DNA of 43,102 nt from JANYCG01 sp031392945 (GCA_031392945.1 JANMVT010000158.1:1-43102); one strand, 5' to 3'; positions 17,356-24,969 are shown, counted from the first letter of the stretch. The notes: generated by a model from the sequence alone, not told the origin. Translations and numbers: made by a program.

Positions 17356-18258
17356 ATGACACCTGCAACATTCCGCGCCGACGTGCTGTCGGGCAAACGC
17401 ATCCTCATCACCGGCGGTGGCACCGGCCTGGGCAAAGAAATCGCCCGCCAGTTTGTGTCCCAGGGCGCATCCGTCCACATTTGCGGCCGCCGCGAAGGCG
17501 TGCTCCAGCAGGCCGTTGCCGAACTGCAGGCGGCGGCGCAGCATGGCGGCAAAGCCGAGCACCACATCTGCGACGTGCGCGAGGCCGATCAAATTGAGGC
17601 CATGGTCGAGCGCATCTGGGCTGGCGGGCCGTTGACGGGCCTGGTCAACAACGCCGCCGCCAACTTCATCTCGCCGTCGGTTGACATCAGCCCGCGCGGT
17701 TTCGCCGCCGTGCGCTCCACGGTGATGGATGGCGCACTGTTCTCAACCCTGGCCTGCGGCCGGCGCTGGATCGCGCAGGGCCTGCCAGGCTCGGTGGTCA
17801 GCATGCTGGTGACCTGGGTCTGGACCGGCTCCGCCTACGTGTTGCCGTCGGTCATGGCCAAAACCGCCGTGCACGCCATGACCATGTCGCTGGCGGTTGA
17901 ATGGGGCCGCCACAACATCCGCGTCAATGCCGTGGCGCCGGGCCCCTTCCCCACAGAAAGCGCCTGGGAAAAGCTCGCCCCGATTCCCAAGGCCAACGTC
18001 GGCGCAGCATCCAAGGATGAAGTCCCGATGCAGCGATTTGGCCGCATGCCCGAGTTGTGCAACCTGCTCACATTCCTGCAGGCCGACGGTTGTGAATACC
18101 TCACGGGCCAGAACATTGCCATCGACGGCGGCCACCATCTGGCCGCGCCGAGCACCTTTGCGGCGCTGGGGCATCTGACCCCCGAGGATTGGGCAGAAGC
18201 CAAAACCGTCGTGCGTGCGCGCGCCGCGCAGGAAAAAACCCAGCGCAGCGCGGGCTGA
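17356..18258 (+). CDS. SDR of the 2,4-dienoyl-CoA reductase (DECR) type
   Basis: 300-residue NAD(P)H reductase. TGGGTGLG near residue 20 and LVNNAAANF near 97 are standard, but the usual YxxxK is replaced by VLPSVMAKTAV followed by SLAVEWGRHNIRVN and APGPFPTESAWEKL; this PS.(S/M)AK pattern and the PGP segment are those of DECR enzymes, which use a different tyrosine. DECR removes dienoyl-CoA intermediates during oxidation of unsaturated acyl chains, fitting the two acyl-CoA dehydrogenases directly upstream (10-bp gap). The start at 17356 is preferred over an in-frame ATG inside the previous gene. Confidence 0.82.
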   Translation: MTPATFRADVLSGKRILITGGGTGLGKEIARQFVSQGASVHICGRREGVLQQAVAELQAAAQHGGKAEHHICDVREADQIEAMVERIWAGGPLTGLVNNAAANFISPSVDISPRGFAAVRSTVMDGALFSTLACGRRWIAQGLPGSVVSMLVTWVWTGSAYVLPSVMAKTAVHAMTMSLAVEWGRHNIRVNAVAPGPFPTESAWEKLAPIPKANVGAASKDEVPMQRFGRMPELCNLLTFLQADGCEYLTGQNIAIDGGHHLAAPSTFAALGHLTPEDWAEAKTVVRARAAQEKTQRSAG

Positions 18259-18272
18259 CCGCCAAAATCCAC

Positions 18273-19238
18273 ATGCTGAACCGACGTACTTTTGTCGCCA
18301 CGCTGACTGCGGGCAGCGGCCTTCCCTTTGGAGCCGTGCAGGCCCAGGCTTACCCCAGCCGCGCCATCACGTTGATTGCGCCTTCCGTCCCGGGCGGATC
18401 AACCGACCAGATCTGCCGCGCGCTGGCTGAGTCGGTTTCGCGCCGCCTCGGTGTAGCCGTCGTGGTGGAAAACAAAGCCGGCGCAGGCGGTGCTTTGGGC
18501 GCGCTGGCGCTGGCTAGCGCGAAGCCTGATGGTTATGTGCTGGCCCTTCTTCCCCTAGGCGTGTTTCGCATCGCCCTGATGCAAAAAACCGCGTTCGACC
18601 CCTTGCGCGACATCGCCTATGTCGCCGGTCTGGGCGGTTTTGTTTTTGGCCTGGCCGTGCCCGCGAACGCACCCTACAAGACCCTGGCCGAGCTGTTGGA
18701 CTTCGCCCGCAAACACCCTGGCGAACTCAGTTATGGCCACTCAGGCATTGGATCGACGCCGCATTTGGCCGTGGAAGAATTGGCGCAGAAAACCGGCGTG
18801 CAGTTGACGGGCGTGCCTTACAAGGGCTCCAACGAAGCGCTGGCCGCTTTGCTGGGCGGGCAGATCTCGATGATGAGCGGAACCACGGAATTCGTCCCCC
18901 ATGTCCAGTCCGGCAAACTTCGCGTGCTGGCCACCATGGGCGCGAAACGGGCCGCCGCTTTCCCCGACGTGCCGACCTTGCGTGAGGCGGGTGTGGACAT
19001 CGTCAATGAGTCGCCGTTTGGCATCGGGGCCGCACGGGGCACCGATCCGGCGGCCATCAAGCTCTTGCAGGACGCCTTTCACGCTGCGCTGGCCGACGCG
19101 CCCGTGCGGGCGGCGTTCGACCGTTTCATGCTGCCCATCATCCCGATGGGCTCCGCCGACTACGAGGTGTTCGCGCGGCGAACGGTCGAGGCCGAACGCG
19201 CGACCCTGGCGCGCCTTGGCCTGCTGCGCAAGGATTGA
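18273..19238 (+). CDS. Bug/TTT-type periplasmic solute receptor
   Basis: 321-residue extracytoplasmic receptor of the tripartite tricarboxylate transporter (Bug) family, which expanded greatly in Burkholderiales. The signal (MLNRRTFVATLTAGSG...VQAQA) has a twin-arginine-like RRTFVA. Mature signatures: YPSRAITLIAPSVPGGSTDQ, VVENKAGAGGALG, FDPLRDIAYVAGL and LTGVPYKGSNEALAALLGGQ. No TctA/TctB membrane genes lie in the window, so it is an orphan receptor, which is common in this group. It ends the maoC-led operon and may bind the carboxylate degraded there. Confidence 0.9.
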   Translation: MLNRRTFVATLTAGSGLPFGAVQAQAYPSRAITLIAPSVPGGSTDQICRALAESVSRRLGVAVVVENKAGAGGALGALALASAKPDGYVLALLPLGVFRIALMQKTAFDPLRDIAYVAGLGGFVFGLAVPANAPYKTLAELLDFARKHPGELSYGHSGIGSTPHLAVEELAQKTGVQLTGVPYKGSNEALAALLGGQISMMSGTTEFVPHVQSGKLRVLATMGAKRAAAFPDVPTLREAGVDIVNESPFGIGAARGTDPAAIKLLQDAFHAALADAPVRAAFDRFMLPIIPMGSADYEVFARRTVEAERATLARLGLLRKD

Positions 19239-19258
19239 CGCCCGGCGCGTGAGGCGTC

Positions 19259-19361
19259 ATTCCATTTCCATTTCAATCGGAGAGTAGGCGCACCGACGAA
19301 GACAGTGCACTAGCACGGCTAGGAAGTGCAACGACCTATCCGATTGAAATGGAAATGGAAT
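19259..19361. repeat. 22-bp perfect inverted repeat flanking a 59-bp core
   Basis: ATTCCATTTCCATTTCAATCGG at 19259-19280 is repeated exactly in inverse at 19340-19361. The pairing extends a little inward, imperfectly (TAGG near 19285 with CCTA near 19335), and the core has a smaller TGCAC/GTGCA pair. The right arm reaches the first base of the arfB stop codon on the minus strand. It lies between convergent genes, so it may be a bidirectional terminator or RNA hairpin, though neither arm is followed by a clear T-run; a small fold-back (MITE-like) element is an alternative. Confidence 0.6.
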
Positions 19362-19774
19362 CAATCAGAATCGACCCGCCCGCGCAGAGCCTTGGTCTCG
19401 GAGCGCTGGCTCTTGCCCTCCAGGCGCCGCTGTTTTGAGCCATAGGTCGGCCGGGTGGCGCGGCGCACACGCGGCGGCACGGCCACACTGTTGACGATCT
19501 CATGCAGGCGGGCGAAGGCGTCCAGCCGGTTCATATCCTGAGTGCGGTGGCTTTGCGCCTTGAGCACCAACACGCCCTCATGGGTGATGCGGCTGTCGCG
19601 CAAGGCCAGCAAGCGCGACTTCACATCCTCGGGCAAGCCTGACGCAGCGATGTCAAAACGCAAATGGATGGCGCTTGACACTTTATTGACGTTTTGCCCG
19701 CCCGCGCCCTGCGCGCGGATTGCCGTGATTTCGACTTCGGATTCCCTGATCTCAAGCGTTTGCGGTTCAGCCAT
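19361..19774 (-). CDS. arfB: ArfB/YaeJ peptidyl-tRNA hydrolase (ribosome rescue)
   Basis: Releases peptides from ribosomes stalled on broken mRNA. The 137-residue protein has the catalytic GGQ within RAQGAGGQNVNKVSSAIHL near residue 23 and a basic C-terminal tail (RRATRPTYGSKQRRLEGKSQ) that inserts in the mRNA channel. The ATG at 19774 is used; an upstream in-frame ATG adds eight Arg-rich residues that are not typical. A housekeeping gene apparently unrelated to the surrounding catabolic operons. Its start overlaps the end of the AraC remnant by a few bases. Confidence 0.93.
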   Translation of the reverse strand: MAEPQTLEIRESEVEITAIRAQGAGGQNVNKVSSAIHLRFDIAASGLPEDVKSRLLALRDSRITHEGVLVLKAQSHRTQDMNRLDAFARLHEIVNSVAVPPRVRRATRPTYGSKQRRLEGKSQRSETKALRGRVDSD

Positions 19775-20453
19775 GGACGGCGCCCTGCGTCTGCGCATTC
19801 ACGGACTGCCCGGCTCCGCCGCCGAGCATCGCGCTCAGGGCTTTGGCCCGGAATTCGCGCGGACTCAATCCAGCGTGTTTGCGGAAGACACGGCCGGACA
19901 ACCCCAACACCTCGCGGCACAGGCGCGACAGTTGCCCAGGCGTGATGCCAAGCAGGCCGGCGTACACGGTGACCGGGTAGTGCTTCTTGTAGTTTTCGTC
20001 CACCAGGGCGCGAAACTTTTCAACCCGCTGCGTCTTGTGCGACGGCGGGCTTGACGTTGACAGGGCCTTGCTGTTCGACCAGCGGGCGATCTGCACGCAC
20101 AGCGCGGTCAGCAAAGACAGGCCGACCGCCATTTGCCCGATCTCCTGGACTTGGGTCTCGCGTTCAATCGCCAAAAACAACGGCCTCAGCGTCTCGCCAT
20201 GGTACCCGGCTTGATCCAACGGGATGACGGCCGGGGTGCGCAAAGCCGGCAGCAATTCGGGCATGGTGAGGCCGGCCAGCGATTCCAGCGGGCGCTGCGC
20301 CGCCGTCACCACCGGGCCGTCCAAATCAGCCGAAAAATCAAAACCGCAGGGCCGCGAGCGCGTTGGAATCCATTCGAAATCAAACGAAATCGTCCAGTTG
20401 GGCGCAGGCAGGTCGCCATACAACGCGTAGTTTGGAATTACCCGGCTGGCCAC
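19767..20453 (-). pseudogene. AraC-family regulator with two internal in-frame deletions
   Basis: Recognisable AraC regulator of the PobR-like group whose ends are intact but whose middle is not. The N-terminus (SRVIPNYALYGDLPAP...PTRSRP) jumps to GFDFSADLDGPVVTAAQRPLESL, skipping the cupin stretch with the (P/A)H.H metal-type motif. In the DNA-binding domain, LLGITPGQLSRLCREVLGLSG jumps to RVFRKHAGLSPREFRAKAL, skipping most of the second helix-turn-helix. Both joins keep frame. I expect about 300 residues for the family; here there are 228. There is no ATG; GTG at 20453 is the likeliest start. Effector sensing and normal DNA binding are probably lost. Confidence 0.65.
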
Positions 20454-20587
20454 CAAGAACCCTTAAAACAATGAACCGGCAAAAGCTGCACGAATTCTGC
20501 TGGTTTTCGTGTGATTCGTCAAACTCGAAAACCTGCGTCACTTGAACAATGGCCCTTTGAAACAGCACGAAACTTGGAGGTTCCAAA
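20454..20587. promoter_or_regulatory. Divergent region between AraC remnant and SDR remnant, with imperfect inverted repeat
   Basis: CTGGTTTTCGTGT at 20500-20512 and ACTCGAAAACCTG at 20523-20535 form an inverted repeat matching at 11 of 13 positions with a 10-bp centre. It lies midway between divergent starts, so it may be an operator or a hairpin. TGGAGG at about 20575-20580 is a good ribosome site for the plus-strand ATG at 20588. Confidence 0.4.
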
Positions 20588-21104
20588 ATGAACGGCCCTA
20601 CAGGCCATTGGCTCGAATTGAACTGCGAAGTTTGCGTCGTGACGGGGGCTGCCAGCGGTTGGCGCGGCCGTCGCCCGCAGCCTGGCCCAAGCGGGCGCCA
20701 GGGTGGCCCTGCTGGACCGCGACCTGGCCGGCGGTGAAAAGCTCGCGGCTGAACTGGTGGCCTTGGGTGGAACGGCCGTGGCGGTGGCCTGCGACACCTC
20801 GCAGGAGGTCAGCGTCAGCGCCGCCGCGGAGCGCGTTCAGGCTGAGATGGGCCCGTGTCATGCGCTGGTCAACAACGCTGGCCTGTTGCGCGCGGGCGCG
20901 CTGGCCGGCGTCAGCATCGGCGACTGGAATGCCGTGCTGGCCGTCAACCTGACCGGCTACCTGTTGTGCGCCCGGGCCTTTGGCGCGCCAATGCGCCAGG
21001 CCGGCCGGGGCGGCACGTCTTCCATGTTGATGGACATGGTGGCGCGCCCCGGGTTTAATATGGCCCCCACACCCGTCGCTTCGGGCGTGCCTCTGTCCAG
21101 CTGA
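20588..21104 (+). pseudogene. Short-chain dehydrogenase, frameshifted and 3'-truncated
   Basis: Starts MNGPTGHWLELNCEVCVVTGAASG in one frame; at about 20657-20661 the reading must shift to continue AAVARSLAQAGARVALLDRD, and the DNA there reads GCGGTTGGCGCGG where a normal glycine motif (GIGAA) would need two more bases. After the shift the SDR continues well (CDTSQE, LVNNAGLLRAG, NLTGYLLCARAF) to about 21010, then ends in unrelated sequence before the Ser-Tyr-Lys catalytic part. It is non-functional as read. It would have been first gene of the operon with the flavoprotein at 21123. The tail near 21058-21100 weakly resembles the GC-rich repeat family on the minus strand. Confidence 0.75.
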
Positions 21105-21122
21105 GCAAACCAAAGTAAAAAT

Positions 21123-22874
21123 ATGCCAAAAAACATTGAATGCGACCTTGTCGTCGTCGGCTCCGGCGCTGCCGGATTGACGGCCGCCATCGTCGCCAAA
21201 AAACGCGGCCTTGACGTTGTCGTACTGGAAAAAGAGCCGGTGTTCGGCGGCACCACGGCACTGTCGGGCGGCGTCCTGTGGATCCCCTTGAATTTGCATG
21301 GCCGCAGACAAAACCCGGCGGACACGCGGGAGGCCGTGCGAACCTTCATGGCCAGCGAGACGGGGCCCTATTACGACGCGGCCGCAGTCGAGGCGTTCAT
21401 GGACCAGGGCCCGAAAATGGTCGAGTTTTTCGAGCGCGAGACCGAGATGCATTTCGTGCCCACGCTCTACCCCGACTACCATCCCGACGCACCCGGCGGC
21501 GCGGCCATTGGCCGATCCATCCTGGCGCAGGCTTATGACATCCGGGGCTTGGGCAAAGACATGGCGCGGTTGAAACCGCCGCTCAAGACCATCACCTTCA
21601 TCGGCATGATGTTCAATTCGTCCAACGCCGACCTGAAGCACTTCTTTTTGGCCACCAAATCCCTGGCCTCGTTCCTGTTTGTCGCCAAACGCCTGCTGAC
21701 CCACTTCAAGGAATTGGCGCTGTATGGCAAAGGCATCAACGTGACTAGTGGCAATGCGCTGGCGGCGCGCCTGGCCAAATCGGCGCTGGACTTGAACATC
21801 CCCATCCTGACCAGCAGCCCGGCAAAGGAAATCGTGATGGACAACGGCAAGGCCGTCGGCGTCAAAGTAAGTGGCGCCTACGATGATTCCGGCAGCTACA
21901 CCATCACCGCACGCCACGGCGTGGTGCTGGCCTGCGGCGGCTTTCCGCACGATGTCCAGCGCATCGCCAAGGCTTACCCGCATGTGGCGCGCGGCGGCGA
22001 ACATCTGTCGCCCTGCCCCACTGGCAACACCGGCGACGGCACCCGGATGGCAGAGGCCGCAGGCGGCGTGGCCGACATCCGCTTCAAGGACTCGGCCGCC
22101 TGGATGCCAGTGTCGCGCGTACCTTATAAAAACGGCGATTTCGGCGTGTTCCCGCACCTGCTGGACCGCTACAAGCCCGGCATCATCGGCGTGCTGAAAA
22201 ACGGCAGGCGCTTCACGAATGAATCCAACTCGTACCACGACGTCGGCGCAGCCTTGACGCGTGCTTGCGAAGGCCAAAAAGACACAGCCATGTGGCTGGT
22301 CTGCGATGCGGCAACCATTGCCAAATACGGTTTGGGTTATGCCAAGCCCGCGCCCATGCCGCTGGGCGGGCTGATCCGCAACGGCTACCTCGTCAAAGGC
22401 CAGACTCTGGCCGAACTGGCTGCCAAGGCTGGCATCGACCCGACGGGCCTGGCGCAGACCGTGCGCGACTTCAACGTCGGCGCGGTCAATGGCGAAGACC
22501 CGGCGTTCAAGCGCGGCAGCACCGCCTTCAACCGGTATCTGGCCGACCCTGAGAACAAGCCCAACCCTTGTGTCGGCCCGATTTTGAAAGGCCCGTTTTA
22601 TGCCCTGAAACTCGTCATGGGCGATCTTGGCAGCTTCGACGGCATCAAGACCAGCGTGGTGGGTGAAGTGCTGCGGCGTAGCGGCTCCACCGTAGAAGGC
22701 CTGTACGCCGTCGGCAACGACCGTGCCAGCATCATGGGCGGCAACTACCCGGGAGCCGGCATCACGCATGGGCCCAACATGGCGTTCGCCTTTTTGGCTG
22801 CCAACACCATCGCGGACAAAGTTGCTTCAATATCAGTAGCTGACTATCAAGAAAACACGAGGGCTACGGCATGA
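21123..22874 (+). CDS. FAD-dependent dehydrogenase, 3-ketosteroid-delta1-dehydrogenase-like
   Basis: 583-residue flavoprotein of the fumarate reductase/KstD superfamily; relatives desaturate a ring next to a ketone (steroids, 4-oxocyclohexanecarboxylate). The FAD-binding VVGSGAAGLTAA is near residue 12, EKEPVFGGTTALSGG follows, NGRRFTNESNSYH is near 362, and the C-terminal active-site block is IMGGNYPGAGITHGPNM near 545 with the YPGAG of KstD enzymes. The stop overlaps the next start (ATGA at 22871). The last 18 or so codons are made of AT-rich repeat copy B, so the natural C-terminus is probably extended. No steroid genes are seen; a cyclic ketone or dicarboxylate substrate is open. Confidence 0.87.
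   Translation: MPKNIECDLVVVGSGAAGLTAAIVAKKRGLDVVVLEKEPVFGGTTALSGGVLWIPLNLHGRRQNPADTREAVRTFMASETGPYYDAAAVEAFMDQGPKMVEFFERETEMHFVPTLYPDYHPDAPGGAAIGRSILAQAYDIRGLGKDMARLKPPLKTITFIGMMFNSSNADLKHFFLATKSLASFLFVAKRLLTHFKELALYGKGINVTSGNALAARLAKSALDLNIPILTSSPAKEIVMDNGKAVGVKVSGAYDDSGSYTITARHGVVLACGGFPHDVQRIAKAYPHVARGGEHLSPCPTGNTGDGTRMAEAAGGVADIRFKDSAAWMPVSRVPYKNGDFGVFPHLLDRYKPGIIGVLKNGRRFTNESNSYHDVGAALTRACEGQKDTAMWLVCDAATIAKYGLGYAKPAPMPLGGLIRNGYLVKGQTLAELAAKAGIDPTGLAQTVRDFNVGAVNGEDPAFKRGSTAFNRYLADPENKPNPCVGPILKGPFYALKLVMGDLGSFDGIKTSVVGEVLRRSGSTVEGLYAVGNDRASIMGGNYPGAGITHGPNMAFAFLAANTIADKVASISVADYQENTRATA
22821..22868 (+). repeat. AT-rich dispersed repeat, copy B (coding for a protein C-terminus)
   Basis: GTTGCTTCAATATCAGTAGC followed by TGACTATCAAGAAAACACGA and GGGCTAC. 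It shares the TAGCT core and the CACGAGGG(CTAC) end with copies C and E, and is translated as the C-terminal VASISVADYQENTRATA of the flavoprotein. Confidence 0.5.
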
Positions 22875-23299
22875 ATTACCTGGAAAAACCCCTGAGAGGC
22901 GACGGGCCGCCCCTGGCCACGAACACCCCCCTGGAGGGCAGCGCAGCACACAAAGTGGCAAGCGTGGGGGCCATAATTGATCACCGTATTTACACGATTG
23001 CCCTACGCAAGATGCCCGAGTTTCTGGAGGTGTTCAACCGGCTGGCCATGCCGGTCTTGCTGGAGACGCTTGGCCACCCGGTCGGTTTCTACACCAGCCT
23101 GGTTGGCGCGCAAAACCAGTTCATCCACTTGTGGGCGTATGACGACCTGGCCGACTATGAACGCCGTTGCAAGGCGCGCGACGCGCACCCGGATTTTCCG
23201 GCCTACCTGAAGGCCTCCGGCCACCTGATCACCGCGCAGGAGACGCGGCTGATCAGGGCTGTGGGGATGTCCGCTTCGCAGGCGCTTGCTAACGGGTGA
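22871..23299 (+). CDS. NIPSNAP-family protein with repeat-derived N-terminus
   Basis: Small ferredoxin-like NIPSNAP-domain protein of unknown biochemical role, often next to catabolic flavoproteins. The recognisable domain starts at IIDHRIYTIALRKMPEFLEV and includes GFYTSLVGAQNQFIHLWAYD and a C-terminal YLKASGHLITAQETRL. The ATG at 22871 overlaps the previous stop and gives 142 residues, but the first 36 are translated from GC-rich repeat R2 (GPPLATNTPLEGSAAHKVAS). A GTG at 22964, inside the end of the repeat, would give a protein close to the family's core. I favour the repeat being a later insertion kept in frame. Confidence 0.8.
   Translation: MNYLEKPLRGDGPPLATNTPLEGSAAHKVASVGAIIDHRIYTIALRKMPEFLEVFNRLAMPVLLETLGHPVGFYTSLVGAQNQFIHLWAYDDLADYERRCKARDAHPDFPAYLKASGHLITAQETRLIRAVGMSASQALANG
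22901..22972 (+). repeat. GC-rich intergenic repeat R2
   Basis: GACGGGCCGCCCC at the left and GCAGCACACAAAGTGGCAAG then CGTGGGGGCC at the right, matching the outer parts of R1 (13865-14010) without R1's internal hairpin block. It lies inside the reading frame of the NIPSNAP gene. Confidence 0.55.
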
Positions 23300-23324
23300 A
23301 TTTGCCGCCGGGTTGCCCGATGCC

Positions 23325-23798
23325 TCAGCGCCTGTAAATGCCGCCCGGCGCTGGCGGGATCAAGGTCGGCGCCGCCATGTAGCGGTAGCTGCCCGCGCTG
23401 TACACCGGCACCACATTTCCTTTCGAATACATGCATTGCAGATAGGCAATGTCGTAACGGCGCTGGCCTTCCCAGCCGGTGCTGGCGCTTGGAATCTCGC
23501 CTGGAACCGCGCCGCCCGCCGCGCCCTGCCCGGCCACACCGACGGATTGCACGGCCCAATCCCGGCACTGGCGGTCTTCCTGCGTGAAAACATCCAGCGG
23601 TTTGTTCACACCCGGCATCACCGTGACACTTGGCGCCTGCGGGACCCCGGCGCAACCGGCCAGCAGCAACAACATCTGCAACAAGGCCGACAACGCGGCG
23701 CGCAGCGGGCCAAGGGCCAATGGCCGAAAGGCCGGCCAATGCCTGATCTGCATGCCAGCCGTTTGGGCGGGGTGGCCTGTGTTGAACAACATGCTCAT
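23325..23798 (-). CDS. Envelope lipoprotein of a glycine-zipper family, zipper apparently missing
   Basis: 157 residues from the ATG at 23798, whose ATGA overlaps the stop of the upstream gene; an internal ATG 15 codons later also fits. A hydrophobic stretch ends in the lipobox LLAGC (about residue 49). The mature part has PGVNKPLDVFTQEDRQCRDWA and then QRRYDIAYLQCMYSKGNVVPV, blocks I associate with glycine-zipper outer-membrane lipoproteins. In such proteins a Gly/Ala-rich zipper of some 45 residues separates the two blocks; here there is only VAGQGAAGGAVPGEIPSAS. Function unknown; probably cell-envelope maintenance. Confidence 0.75.
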   Translation of the reverse strand: MSMLFNTGHPAQTAGMQIRHWPAFRPLALGPLRAALSALLQMLLLLAGCAGVPQAPSVTVMPGVNKPLDVFTQEDRQCRDWAVQSVGVAGQGAAGGAVPGEIPSASTGWEGQRRYDIAYLQCMYSKGNVVPVYSAGSYRYMAAPTLIPPAPGGIYRR

Positions 23799-24271
23799 CG
23801 CCCCGGCAAAGCCGGCACGTCGCCGGGCACGGCCTGTCGCGCGACCCAACCGCCAGGGCAGTTCGCCACGTAAGGATAAAACGTCTGCGTGGCCTCGCAA
23901 AAGTACCAGTACTGAATGGCGGGCGCCGGCGGATCCACCAAGGCCACTGAAGGTGCATCCAACGCACCCGGGTAGAGATAGGGATAGGGATACACCGGCG
24001 CCGGGTAGAGATACCATGCGCCCCCTGCCACCCACCACCACCCAAACCGGCCGCCGTGGTGGTCGCGCACCCACCGGCCCTGGGGTCCAAAGTTGTGATT
24101 GAATCGGCCAAAATGGCGGCCGTCAGCGTGAACCGGCTGGACGCCCGCCGCGTTGCCGTGGGTGCGCCCCGGGCGCCCGGCACCGGTGGCGGCAACGGCC
24201 ATCTGTGCCGCGCAACTGAGCAACACCAACAACAGGGCAGCCCAGCCTTTTTCACGCAATTTTTTCACCAT
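23795..24271 (-). CDS. Secreted Tyr/Pro/Trp-rich hypothetical protein
   Basis: 158 residues from the ATG at 24271, which has an AGGAG site; the frame upstream of that is discarded. A signal peptide (MVKKLREKGWAALLLVLLSCAAQMAVAA) is followed by a His/Gly/Trp-rich segment (WVRDHHGGRFGWWWVAGG), a run of Pro-Tyr pairs (PAPVYPYPYLYPG) and a C-terminal block IQYWYFCEATQTFYPYVANC-PGGW. This last block is common in small exported proteins of Burkholderiales. Two cysteines may form a disulphide in the periplasm. It is translationally coupled to the lipoprotein that follows. Confidence 0.8.
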   Translation of the reverse strand: MVKKLREKGWAALLLVLLSCAAQMAVAATGAGRPGRTHGNAAGVQPVHADGRHFGRFNHNFGPQGRWVRDHHGGRFGWWWVAGGAWYLYPAPVYPYPYLYPGALDAPSVALVDPPAPAIQYWYFCEATQTFYPYVANCPGGWVARQAVPGDVPALPGR

Positions 24272-24625
24272 AGTCAACTCCTTGCCGCCTTGTTTCCCGC
24301 TTTTCGGCTTCGCGGCCAAATCACCCTCCAATGACAATCAAAACGCCAGAAATTGTTGGCTGTGTTTAGACAGGCCGCACGGAGCCAAGTTCCCGAAAAT
24401 CACATCCGGACACAAAACAGGATGACGTGTCAACAACAGCTTTATGCTATATTATTAGTAGCTATTTAGGCATGCTCCACGAGGGAAATTGGCACTTTTC
24501 TTTCCAAAATTGCCGGAATGGACCGATTTCACCAGGTTTGCGGCCCAGGTCGTGCGCAGCGTCGCGCAACTGCCTAAACTGTTAGTTTCATTCAACCGGC
24601 CCCAACCGGGCCAGAAGGGGCTTTT
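24272..24625. other. 354-bp intergenic region between divergent small-protein genes
   Basis: Holds the upstream sequence of the minus-strand exported protein and, further on, of the plus-strand small protein at 24626. AT-rich repeat copy C lies at 24447-24485. AGAAGGGG at 24612-24619 is the ribosome site of the plus-strand gene. No further gene, tRNA or convincing terminator was seen. Confidence 0.6.
24447..24485 (+). repeat. AT-rich dispersed repeat, copy C
   Basis: CTATATTATTAGTAGCTATT then TAGGCATGCTCCACGAGGG. It shares TAGCT, a GCA about eight bases later and the CACGAGGG end with copy B. It is the only copy here that is clearly in non-coding DNA between divergent genes. Confidence 0.5.
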
Positions 24626-24907
24626 ATGTTGAAACTTCCAGCACGCGCCACCCTCGTCGCGGCCGCCGTTCTCGCCCTGGCAGGCCTGGCGGCCACGGGA
24701 TTCTTCGCCCTGCATGGGGCCACGGCGCAAGCGCAGACCCAAGCGCGGGGCCTGATGTCCGCGCCGGCCTGCCAATGTTCGGTGCCCACCGCCATCGTCA
24801 GCATGTCCAGCAGCGTGGTGCATTGCCAGTGCGGCGGCATGTCCTGCGTGGTCAGCGAGCATCAGGGGCAGGGCAAAAGCATGAATTTGATGCAGTGCGT
24901 GCGGTAG
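24626..24907 (+). CDS. Small exported cysteine-rich protein
   Basis: 93 residues: an N-terminal signal or anchor (MLKLPARATLVAAAVLALAG...) followed by a short mature part with six cysteines arranged CQC...CQCGGMSC...C. AGAAGGGG precedes the ATG. The pattern, with SxxxVHCQCGGMSCVVS and a C-terminal QCVR, resembles conserved small exported proteins in Comamonadaceae, but no function is known to me. Metal binding or disulphides are possibilities only. Confidence 0.65.
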   Translation: MLKLPARATLVAAAVLALAGLAATGFFALHGATAQAQTQARGLMSAPACQCSVPTAIVSMSSSVVHCQCGGMSCVVSEHQGQGKSMNLMQCVR

Positions 24908-24969
24908 GGCCCTCCACAGGCCCTTGCGCCGGCCGTGCAGCAGGCCTGGCGGACGGTGTAAAAACCAGC

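Noticed and set aside
18273..19238. Bug receptor as part of a complete TTT transporter here
   Set aside because: No TctA or TctB homologue lies anywhere in the window.
20598..22769. 723-codon open frame on the minus strand opposite the flavoprotein and SDR remnant
   Set aside because: Typical GC-rich shadow frame: composition rich in Gly, Arg, Asp and His with no domain, while the plus strand encodes a clear flavoprotein.
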